Shown here: positions 41,641 through 49,082 of the stretch, piece after piece
Position numbering within the stretch: the first letter of the stretch is position 1
Layout: the number at the start of each line of letters is the position of its first letter
Source of the DNA: Exiguobacterium mexicanum
Lineage (GTDB): Bacteria > Bacillota > Bacilli > Exiguobacteriales > Exiguobacteriaceae
Length of the DNA: 64,000 nt
Direction of reading: 5' to 3'
Assembly (NCBI RefSeq): GCF_005960665.1
Contig: NZ_CP040676.1
Span: 1,064,501 to 1,128,500 of the forward strand
The notes under the pieces: model-generated
The model's input: the letters and a program-made list of their open reading frames with translations, nothing else
Told to the model about the DNA's origin: nothing
Databases searched by the model: none
Translations under genes and position numbers: made by a program

Positions 41641-42571
41641 TGAATTCGATGAGTGGGTGAGGGAAGAACGAGCGCGAGTCATCCGCCTTGATACCCCGCT
41701 TGCCGGGAAGGTTTCATCGCTCATTTCTGGGAGTGACGCCCTGCGAGGAGCCGAACTGGCTGCCATTCTTCAAATCGATCATCTATTTCATAAGCGATTC
41801 GATGAGTGCTCAAGTGGAGAACGGCAACTCGTCCACATCGCTCACGCCCTCGCCGATTCAGCCGAGGCGCTCGTCTTGATTGAGCCGTTTCGACATTTAG
41901 ATCGGTTTCGGGTCGAGCATTTAACGATGTTGCTCAGCAGGCTGACCGGGCTCGGCGTTCGGATTGCTTACACGGATAGGGCGCGCGAACATAGTCCGTC
42001 CGGCGCGTTTCACGTCAATCCGACCATGAATCAGCCTCAACTTGTCGTCACGGACGTGTCCTATCGCCACCCGTTACAGGCGTCCTATGCGGTCGAGCAT
42101 GTGTCTTACGAAATGAAGGGGCCGGGTCTGACCGTCTGTATCGGTACGAATGGTAGCGGGAAGTCGACGTTGCTCGAATTGATTGCCAAAAGCGTGCGTC
42201 CGTTGTATGGGAAGGTCAAATGGACCGAGCGGCCGGTTTATTTACCGGCCGAGCAAGAGTTTGGTCCGTTCCTGCATACGACGAATCGTCGTCTCGCTCA
42301 ACTGCAAGCCATATTCGATTCTGAGGCATCTCTGTTCTTGTTGGACGAGCCAAGCGTGGGCTTGACCGAGCAAGAGCGCTCTCAGTTTGAACGGGCGTTA
42401 ATCGAGAAAGCCGGGACGGCGCACATCATGTGTGCCACCCATGACGAGCAACTGATTGAGGCGGCAGACCGCATCATTTGCCTGTCGAACGGGATGCTCG
42501 TCTTTGATGGGGATCGCAGCGACTATATGAAACGGAGTGCGCTATGGTCACATATGTCCTCATCCTCTTGA
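41609..42571 (+). CDS. Fused, complementary-degenerate ABC ATPase (EcfA-like)
   Basis: The 320-residue protein holds two ABC-like halves, each incomplete. The first half (1-135) has a signature-like CSSGERQ (67-73) and a Walker B-like ALVLIEP (87-93) but no Walker A, and only 66 residues precede the signature. The second half (145-315) has Walker A GTNGSGKST (179-187), Q-loop Gln216, Walker B LFLLDEP (242-248), the D-loop SVGL and switch His278, but only about 20 residues separate Q-loop and Walker B, so the helical signature region is missing. Together they could form one full ATP site. It should power the neighbouring EcfT- and S-like proteins. AAAGGAGG precedes the ATG. Confidence 0.75.
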   Translation: MRWLSLTDGHDEFDEWVREERARVIRLDTPLAGKVSSLISGSDALRGAELAAILQIDHLFHKRFDECSSGERQLVHIAHALADSAEALVLIEPFRHLDRFRVEHLTMLLSRLTGLGVRIAYTDRAREHSPSGAFHVNPTMNQPQLVVTDVSYRHPLQASYAVEHVSYEMKGPGLTVCIGTNGSGKSTLLELIAKSVRPLYGKVKWTERPVYLPAEQEFGPFLHTTNRRLAQLQAIFDSEASLFLLDEPSVGLTEQERSQFERALIEKAGTAHIMCATHDEQLIEAADRIICLSNGMLVFDGDRSDYMKRSALWSHMSSSS

Positions 42572-43089
42572 TTGCAGCGGGGGTCATGTCGAGGTTCGAA
42601 CGGAGTGACGCCCCGATTGCCGTCTTGACGCAAATTCTCGCTCTCGCGGTCATCGGACGTTGGCTGTTCGTGGCCATCCCGAATGTCCAACCTTCGACAG
42701 CGCTGCTCATGCTGACGACCCTTTATTTTGGATTCACGAGTGGGGCCATGTTGGCATTGTTCGTTCCGATTTTATCAGGTCTGTTGCTCGGGGTCGGCCC
42801 GTTCATTCTGTTTCAATTTTTAGGGTGGCTCCTTGTCGTCGTCGTCGTCTCGTTCTTGAAGCCATTGCTCCGTCGCTCCCGGTTGTTCCTTGCCGCCGTC
42901 GGTCTCGGGGCCGGCTTTTTATTCGGATGGACGGCCAACCTGTCCTTCGCCGAGGTGATCGGGATCGACTTCGTCAAATTGCTCGTGCTCAGTTTGCCGT
43001 TCGATATGGCCCATGGCATCGGGAATGCCATCTTTCTCGTCTTATTGCACGATCTGTTCGTTCGCATATTTGTACGAGAAGACGGGTAA
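42544..43089 (+). CDS. ECF-transporter S-component-like membrane protein
   Basis: The 181-residue protein has about five or six membrane helices and contains the segment GRWLFVAIPNVQPSTALLML followed by a long Gly-rich helix, as in ECF S components that bind a vitamin. It overlaps the ATPase gene by 28 bases, with GGAG six bases before the ATG. The DUF4430 lipoprotein in the same operon points to cobalamin or a related corrinoid, but there is no riboswitch to support it. The substrate remains open. Confidence 0.65.
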   Translation: MVTYVLILLIAAGVMSRFERSDAPIAVLTQILALAVIGRWLFVAIPNVQPSTALLMLTTLYFGFTSGAMLALFVPILSGLLLGVGPFILFQFLGWLLVVVVVSFLKPLLRRSRLFLAAVGLGAGFLFGWTANLSFAEVIGIDFVKLLVLSLPFDMAHGIGNAIFLVLLHDLFVRIFVREDG

Positions 43090-43124
43090 CAAGTAGATAT
43101 CACACCGAGTGAGGTGACGCGTGC

Positions 43125-43445
43125 ATGAGCGGATACGTCAATCTAGTTGAAATCGGTTGGTTTCTTTTCATTGGACTGTTGTTTATGGGACTCAATTTAT
43201 TGTTGATGTCTCGTCGTCTCATTCGAACGCGCTATGGGATGCTCAGTATTCTCGGCGCGAGTGTATGGCCTGCACTAATGATCGTCCTGTCTGTACAAGG
43301 GGGACGCGTCCTTGACGGACTGGCCGAGCGAGCGGTCACGCTCGAGAGCGTGTTGGCCTGGGCAGTCATCGTGGCGACGGCTCTGATGGTGTGTATTCCG
43401 GGTGTTGCACTGATTCGGCGCATGGTGCAGTTGGCTCGACATTGA
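43125..43445 (+). CDS. Small membrane protein of unknown function
   Basis: The 106-residue protein has three hydrophobic stretches (about 10-28, 40-58 and 74-96). I recognise no family. GAGGTGAC precedes the ATG, 36 bases after the S-like gene. It is the last gene of the rnz-ECF transcript, followed by a strong terminator. Confidence 0.7.
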   Translation: MSGYVNLVEIGWFLFIGLLFMGLNLLLMSRRLIRTRYGMLSILGASVWPALMIVLSVQGGRVLDGLAERAVTLESVLAWAVIVATALMVCIPGVALIRRMVQLARH

Positions 43446-43460
43446 ACAATCACTATACGT

Positions 43461-43499
43461 AAAAGGAGGAGGTCCCACAACGGGAACCTCCTCCTTTTT
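43461..43499. terminator. Bidirectional terminator after the ECF-like operon
   Basis: AAAAGGAGGAGGTCCC and GGGAACCTCCTCCTTTT form a long stem with a T run on the plus side and an A run on the other, serving also the convergent SDR gene. Confidence 0.9.
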
Positions 43500-43513
43500 A
43501 TTGATTATGATTG

Positions 43514-44308
43514 TCAGGTCGTCGGCACATCTTCCATTCCGGCATCTGACGGTTTTTGGAACCGGCGCAAGATCTCGAGGCTGACCGCCCTAGGCATGAG
43601 TTTGGCCGCGGCCACGAGCAACTGGTTCGAGACGCCGGGAACGACCACGCGTTTGTTGTTCATGACGCCTTTATAGCCGAAGAAGGCGACGAGGTGGGAC
43701 GGCATTTTCGACACCATCATTTCGCTGCCGGCACGATTGAAGAAACCGGTATCGGTCGGTCCCGGGCACAGGACGCTCACGTTCACACCTGTTCCTTTCA
43801 CTTCGGCATGGAGCGCCTCGGTGAGTGACAACACGTACGCTTTCGTCGCATAATAGACCGCCATGTAAGGGCCAGGTTGGAAGGCGGCGACTGAGGCGAC
43901 ATTTAAGACATAACCATGATTTCGCTCGACCATGCCAGGTAAGTAGGCTTTCGTCAGTTCGGTCAAGGCGTTGACGTTCAAGCGGACCTCTTCGGCCTCG
44001 GTCTCGGCGTCGAGGTCGATGAACTCGCCGGCCGTCCCGAAACCGGCGTTGTTGATTAAAAAGTCGACCGTCAGTCCGGCGTCTTCAATCGCGTTTGTCA
44101 GTCGTTTTGCGGCCTGATGTTCAGACAAGTCGAGGGCGAATACGTGCACGTGGACACGGTACCGCTTCTCAAGTACTTTTTTCAATTCGTGCAAACGGGG
44201 CTCGTTGCGAGACACGAGGATACAGTCAAACCCGTCCCGGGCCGCTAAAACGGCAAGATCGAGGCCAATTCCGGTCGAGGCTCCAGTAATTAAGGCGGTT
44301 TTTGTCAA
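43514..44308 (-). CDS. Short-chain dehydrogenase/reductase (DltE/YqjQ-like)
   Basis: The 264-residue protein is a classical SDR: TGASTGIGLDLA near 8-19, NNAGFG near 87, catalytic Ser-Tyr-Lys with YYATKAYVLSLTEALHAE, and the PGPTDTGFF loop. The start is a TTG at 44308 with GGAGTG 7 bases upstream. It reduces or oxidises an unknown carbonyl substrate with NAD(P). It is convergent with the ECF-like operon and divergent from the U32 pair. Confidence 0.85.
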   Translation of the reverse strand: MTKTALITGASTGIGLDLAVLAARDGFDCILVSRNEPRLHELKKVLEKRYRVHVHVFALDLSEHQAAKRLTNAIEDAGLTVDFLINNAGFGTAGEFIDLDAETEAEEVRLNVNALTELTKAYLPGMVERNHGYVLNVASVAAFQPGPYMAVYYATKAYVLSLTEALHAEVKGTGVNVSVLCPGPTDTGFFNRAGSEMMVSKMPSHLVAFFGYKGVMNNKRVVVPGVSNQLLVAAAKLMPRAVSLEILRRFQKPSDAGMEDVPTT

Positions 44309-44458
44309 AATCGTCCACTCCTTCGATGTAAAAAGTCATACATTGTTACTGATTTCTTCACGAGTTGTTAAATTCCTGCACGGCCACCACATCAAAACGT
44401 GTGCTAGAGTATAGCAAGAATATGTGATTAGACTCACAAAGTGAGGAGAAGAAAGCAA

Positions 44459-45361
44459 ATGATGATTCAGCTAGTGACTACGGCACAAAGCGTCGAGCAA
44501 GCAGAGGCGCTAATCATGGCGGGCTCCGACCGCATCTATATCGGAGATTCAAAATACGGGTTACGCCACAAAGGTGACTGGTCACTTCCGGCTGTGCGAG
44601 AAGTCACAGCAGTAGCCCACCGATACGGCAAAGAAGTGACGGTCGCTGTCAATAACTTGATGCATAACGAGCAGATCGAGACGCTCCCTGAATATTTGCA
44701 GGAACTCAAAGCGATCGGAATCGACAGTGTGACGGCAGGCGACCCTGGCGCCATCCGTCTGATCCGTAATGCCAATATCCCCTATTGGTATGATGCTCAA
44801 ACGCTCGTCACGTCGGCGAGACACATTCAGTTTTGGGGGAAGCGTGACGCCATCGGGGCGATCACAGCCCGTGAACTGACGTTGACCGAACTCGGGATGA
44901 TCCAACAACAGATCGGTTTGCCGGTCGAAGTGCAAGTGTATGGCCCGACGTGCATCCATCATTCGAAACGTCCGCTCTTGACGAACTACTTCAACGAGAT
45001 CGGCCGGTCGAACACATTGGCAGAAGCACGAGAGTATTATGTGAGCGAACCGTCGGATGCGGACAGTCGCTACCCCGTCTATCAAGACGACAACGGTACA
45101 CACGTCTTCTCTGAAGATTTGACACTCATGGGACAATTGCCCACGCTCTTGAAGGGCGGGTTGCACACGTGGAAACTCGAAGGCTGGCATGCGGGCGATG
45201 CGTTCGTCGACATCGTCCGTCTGTTCGATAAAGCCCGGTCGGATCTATTGAACGGGCGGTTCGACCGTCATGGCATGGAACGGCGTCTCGCCGAACTCCA
45301 ACCTGAACAATTCCGGCTCGGGACCGGACTGTTGTTACGAAATCCAGAAGAGATCAAGTGA
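44459..45361 (+). CDS. trhP1: U32-family tRNA hydroxylation protein, TrhP1 type
   Basis: The 300-residue protein matches the short U32 protein of Bacillus (YrrN): an N-terminal TIM-barrel half with AQSVEQAEALIMAGSDRIYIG and DYSKYGLRHKGDWS-like region, and the VYGPTCIHHSKRPLL cysteine/histidine segment late in the chain. With its longer partner it hydroxylates U34 of tRNAs, using prephenate, towards mo5U and related wobble bases. The pair trhP1-trhP2 is adjacent here, 10 bases apart. GAGGAG precedes the ATG. Confidence 0.88.
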   Translation: MMIQLVTTAQSVEQAEALIMAGSDRIYIGDSKYGLRHKGDWSLPAVREVTAVAHRYGKEVTVAVNNLMHNEQIETLPEYLQELKAIGIDSVTAGDPGAIRLIRNANIPYWYDAQTLVTSARHIQFWGKRDAIGAITARELTLTELGMIQQQIGLPVEVQVYGPTCIHHSKRPLLTNYFNEIGRSNTLAEAREYYVSEPSDADSRYPVYQDDNGTHVFSEDLTLMGQLPTLLKGGLHTWKLEGWHAGDAFVDIVRLFDKARSDLLNGRFDRHGMERRLAELQPEQFRLGTGLLLRNPEEIK

Positions 45362-45371
45362 GGGAACCGAG

Positions 45372-46625
45372 ATGAAAAAACGTCCAGAACTATTAGCACC
45401 AGCTGGGAACTTAGAAAAATTGAAGATGGCGATTTTGTACGGGGCCGATGCGGTCTTTATCGGGGGGCAACAGTTCGGGCTCCGTTCCCGGGCGGGTAAC
45501 TTCGGTTATGAAGAGATGGCCGAAGGAGTCGCGTTCGCCCATGCTCGTGGCGCAAAAGTGTATGTCGCGGCCAACATGGTGACGCATGAAGGGGATATCG
45601 ACGGTGCTGGCGAGTTCTTTTGCAAGCTTCGCGATATCGGCATCGATGCCGTCATCGTGTCCGATCCGGCCATGATCGAGGTGTGCCTCACGGATGCACC
45701 GGGACTTCCGGTCCACTTGTCGACGCAGGCGTCAGCAACAAATTACGAGACACTCCGTTTCTGGCAAGAGGAAGGATTGGAGCGAATCGTCCTCGCCCGC
45801 GAAGTTTCGATGGAGGAAATCAAAGAAATGAAACGGCAAGTCGATGTCGAAATCGAGACGTTCATCCATGGGGCGATGTGCATCTCGTACTCGGGGCGTT
45901 GCACGTTATCAAATCATATGGCGCTCCGCGATGCGAACCGGGGTGGCTGTGCCCAATCTTGTCGTTGGAAATATGGTTTCTTCGAGGCGGACGAGCTGTT
46001 GACCGACGAGATGGCGGCACGCGACGAGGAACCGTTCTCGATGAGCTCGGTCGATTTGGCGATGGTACGCCACATCCCGGACTTGGTCGATGCTGGCGTC
46101 GACAGCTTGAAAATTGAGGGACGGATGAAATCGATTCACTATGTGGCAACCGTCTGTAACGTCTACCGTCAAGTCATCGACGCCTACTGCGCCGATCCTG
46201 AAGGGTTCGAGTTCGACCCGGCGTGGGAAGAAGAAATTTGGAAAGCGGCACAACGAGAACTCGCGACCGGATTCTATTACGGCGTCCCGACCGAGAACGA
46301 GCAACTGTTCGGCAAGCCGCGCGCCATCCCGCAATATGCATTTGCGGCACGCGTCATCTCCTATGATCCGACGACACAAATGGCAACACTCGAGCAGCGG
46401 AACCATTTCCGACGCGGAGAAGAAGTCGAGTTCTTCGGCCCCGGCTTCGTCCGTTTCTCCCAGCGAATCGATGAGCTGTACGATGAGTCGGGAGAAAGAC
46501 TTGAGACGGCGAACCAGGCGATGATGACGGTGCGCGTCAAAGTCGAGCAGCCGGTCGTGACCGATTTCATTATGCGCAAACGAAAAGCCGGCGTCGTGAG
46601 CCCTCCAGTGCCGAGCCCGGTCTGA
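45372..46625 (+). CDS. trhP2: U32-family tRNA hydroxylation protein, TrhP2 type
   Basis: The 417-residue protein is a U32 protein: PELLAPAGNLEKLKMAILYGADAV at the start, VDVEIETFIHGAMCISYSGRC near 156-176 and CAQSCRWKY near 190, which hold the cysteines for the iron-sulfur cluster, then LKIEGRMKSIHYVA and a C-terminal beta domain (340-417). It should act with TrhP1 in prephenate-dependent U34 hydroxylation of tRNA. GAGGG lies before the ATG. Confidence 0.92.
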   Translation: MKKRPELLAPAGNLEKLKMAILYGADAVFIGGQQFGLRSRAGNFGYEEMAEGVAFAHARGAKVYVAANMVTHEGDIDGAGEFFCKLRDIGIDAVIVSDPAMIEVCLTDAPGLPVHLSTQASATNYETLRFWQEEGLERIVLAREVSMEEIKEMKRQVDVEIETFIHGAMCISYSGRCTLSNHMALRDANRGGCAQSCRWKYGFFEADELLTDEMAARDEEPFSMSSVDLAMVRHIPDLVDAGVDSLKIEGRMKSIHYVATVCNVYRQVIDAYCADPEGFEFDPAWEEEIWKAAQRELATGFYYGVPTENEQLFGKPRAIPQYAFAARVISYDPTTQMATLEQRNHFRRGEEVEFFGPGFVRFSQRIDELYDESGERLETANQAMMTVRVKVEQPVVTDFIMRKRKAGVVSPPVPSPV

Positions 46626-46706
46626 CACATCCGGTAAGACAACATAGTCGACCGTTCCATCCAATCTTGCTACCCTATTAACATAGACGAAAAAGGGGAT
46701 GGAAGC

Positions 46707-48092
46707 ATGAATCAAAATACGGAGCAGCTCCGGACCGACCCGATCGGACGCCTGCTATTCAAGCTGTCGCTACCTGCGATGATCGGCATGCTGGTGACGG
46801 CGCTCTACAATATCATCGATACGATCTTCGTCGCCCGCGGCATCGGGGCGACCGCCGTGGCCGCCATCGGGATCGCTTTCCCGATCCAGATGATTCTCAT
46901 GGCCGTCTCGAGCGCGGTCGGGTTGGGCGGCGCCTCGATCAGTTCACGGAAACTAGGTAAAGGGGATGATGCCGGTGCCGCCGTCACGTTCTTGAACGTC
47001 CTCGTCCTCGTCGGGGTGTTTGCGGCCTTCGCAGTCAGTTCCGCCTTTTTCATGTTAGATGACATTTTGACAGTGTTCGGAGCGACGTCGGCCATCATGG
47101 AACTGAGCCGTCAATACTTATCTGTCGTGCTGATCAGCTCGCCGTTCTTCATGTTCACACTCGCGGCGAGCGCGATGGTACGGGCTGAAGGGCAAGCGCC
47201 CTATCAGATGAAAGTGATGCTCACGACCGTCGTCGTCAATTTGGTGACGACACCGCTATTCATCTTCACGTTCGACTGGGGCATTTACGGTGCGGCCTGG
47301 TCGACTGCGCTCGCCCAAGTCGTCGGATCGGTCCTCATGCTTCGGTTCTTCTTCGCGAAAAAAAATCGCCGGACCGAGCTCGACTTCCAATGGCGGAAGT
47401 TTCGACTACGGTTCGGCGAATTAAAAGAGATTATGGCGATTGGGTCGTCCTCATTCATCATGATGGTGTCGCAATCGATTCTATTCGTCGGCGTCAACGT
47501 CATGCTCGGAACGTATGGTGGCACCGAGGAGCTCGCCATCTTTGCGATCATCAATAAATTCATGGCGCTCGTCGGGATGCCGATCATGGGCATCGTTCAA
47601 GGCATGCAGCCGATCGTCGGGTACAATTTCGGGGCCAGACAATTCGACCGGATGCGCGAGACGATCTGGACGGCGTTGCGGGTCGGGATTGCCATCGCGG
47701 TCATCATCTGGCTGACGCTCCAGTTGATTCCGGAACAGCTCATGCGGATGTTCACGACCGACGCGAACTTGATTGCCGGCGGGGTGACGGCCATCCATGT
47801 GTTGTTCGCCGTCTCGTTTCTCCCGAGCGTGCAAATGCTCATCAACGGCATTTATCAATCGCTCGGAAAGGCCCGTGTCGCGATGTTCTTGTCACTGTCG
47901 CGCCAAACGCTCTATACGATTCCGCTCGTCTTCATCTTGCCGAACTTCTTCGGCGTGTTCGGGGTGTGGCTCGCGTTTCCAATCGCCGATGCCATGACCT
48001 TCTTGACGGCGGTCGGTATGGCGGTGTGGGACCGCAAGTTATTGTTCCGCCCGTCTGAGGAAGAAGTCGAAGCGAAAGCGACCAACTTATAA
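46707..48092 (+). CDS. MATE-family efflux transporter
   Basis: The 461-residue protein has the twelve-helix MATE pattern: LLFKLSLPAMIGMLVTALYNIIDTIFV at the start, GLGGASISSRKLGKGD near 71, a second MATE half beginning ELKEIMAIGSSSFIMMV and QGMQPIVGYNFGARQFDRM near 295. It exports drugs or metabolites with Na+ or H+. GGGGATGGAAGC precedes the ATG. Its stop overlaps the convergent EamA gene by 6 bases. Confidence 0.93.
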   Translation: MNQNTEQLRTDPIGRLLFKLSLPAMIGMLVTALYNIIDTIFVARGIGATAVAAIGIAFPIQMILMAVSSAVGLGGASISSRKLGKGDDAGAAVTFLNVLVLVGVFAAFAVSSAFFMLDDILTVFGATSAIMELSRQYLSVVLISSPFFMFTLAASAMVRAEGQAPYQMKVMLTTVVVNLVTTPLFIFTFDWGIYGAAWSTALAQVVGSVLMLRFFFAKKNRRTELDFQWRKFRLRFGELKEIMAIGSSSFIMMVSQSILFVGVNVMLGTYGGTEELAIFAIINKFMALVGMPIMGIVQGMQPIVGYNFGARQFDRMRETIWTALRVGIAIAVIIWLTLQLIPEQLMRMFTTDANLIAGGVTAIHVLFAVSFLPSVQMLINGIYQSLGKARVAMFLSLSRQTLYTIPLVFILPNFFGVFGVWLAFPIADAMTFLTAVGMAVWDRKLLFRPSEEEVEAKATNL

Positions 48093-48956
48093 AGCGACGT
48101 CCGTTCTGGTGGAACGGGCGTCTTCTTTTAGGAACAAATAGATTCCGCCGAGCAGGACGGCCGCGCCGATCCATTGCATTACGCCGAGACGTTCGTCGAA
48201 GAAGACGAACCCGAACAGCATGCCCCACAGTGCCTCGCCAAGGATGGTGATGCTGACGACGGTGGCACTGACCCGGGCGAGCGCATAGTTGAACAAGTTA
48301 TGCCCTAAAATCGTCGGGAAGAAGGCGAGGGCGAGGAAATACCACCAGTTGACCGATTCGAACGCGGTGAACGTCGTCCCCCGCACGAGGAGCATGAAGC
48401 AGAGGACGACCGTCGCGACGAGATAGACGCTGAACGAGTAAGTATTCGTGTTCATCTCGGTCCGGACGTGTTGACCGACGAGCCAATAGCCGGCGATAAG
48501 AAGGGCGGCGATTAAGGCGAGCAGGTCCCCGAAGAGCGCTTCGCGTCCAAGTTGGATGTCACCCGCCGCGACAAGCATGCCCCCAAGGACGGCGATGAGT
48601 GCAAAGGCTAAACCTTTTCGGGTCGGATTCTTTTTAAAAATCAAGGCGTTCCCGATTAAAACGAAAATCGGACTCGACGTCACGAATAACGTTGAACTCG
48701 CGACGGTCGTATAATCGAGCGATAAAAACCAGAGCCAAAAGTGGAACGCCAACAACGTCCCGCTGAGCAACAAGGCATATCTCGTCATGAGACGCGTCCC
48801 GATGAGTGACTTGAAGTCGACAAACGGCAACAACATCAGACACGTGATCAGCATTCGGTAAAACGCGGCCGTCTCGGCCGGTGCGGACGTCCATTTGACG
48901 AATAATACGCTCGTCGACAAGAAAAATACAGCGGCGAATAAAATGAGATAAGACAA
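48087..48956 (-). CDS. EamA-family (DMT) transporter
   Basis: The 289-residue protein has ten membrane helices in two EamA repeats, as in RhaT/DMT exporters: FFLSTSVLFVKWTSAPAE with YRML near residue 34 and the C-terminal TILGEALWGMLFGFVFFDERLG. Its substrate is unknown. The start is a TTG at 48956 with AAAGGGGG upstream; an ATG further out lacks a ribosome site. It is divergent from topB. Confidence 0.87.
   Translation of the reverse strand: MSYLILFAAVFFLSTSVLFVKWTSAPAETAAFYRMLITCLMLLPFVDFKSLIGTRLMTRYALLLSGTLLAFHFWLWFLSLDYTTVASSTLFVTSSPIFVLIGNALIFKKNPTRKGLAFALIAVLGGMLVAAGDIQLGREALFGDLLALIAALLIAGYWLVGQHVRTEMNTNTYSFSVYLVATVVLCFMLLVRGTTFTAFESVNWWYFLALAFFPTILGHNLFNYALARVSATVVSITILGEALWGMLFGFVFFDERLGVMQWIGAAVLLGGIYLFLKEDARSTRTDVAL
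48095..48129 (+). terminator. Terminator of the MATE gene
   Basis: GACGTCCGTTC and GAACGGGCGTC form a stem (one G-T pair) followed by TTCTTTT. It lies within the 3' end of the convergent EamA gene. Confidence 0.7.
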
Positions 48957-49082
48957 TCGACATCCCCCTTTATGTTGTACATACTCTTCTAATGATATTA
49001 TAGAATAGATAAGAAAATACATTCTTTCTCGAAAGTGTCGTTCCGACGAGATATTTCGGATGACTTTGAAAGTAGGGATCCT

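Noticed and set aside
41609-42571. Frameshift or pseudogene explanation of the degenerate ABC ATPase
   Set aside because: The frame is open for 320 codons, overlaps both neighbours with good ribosome sites, and each half is missing a different module, which a single frameshift would not cause.
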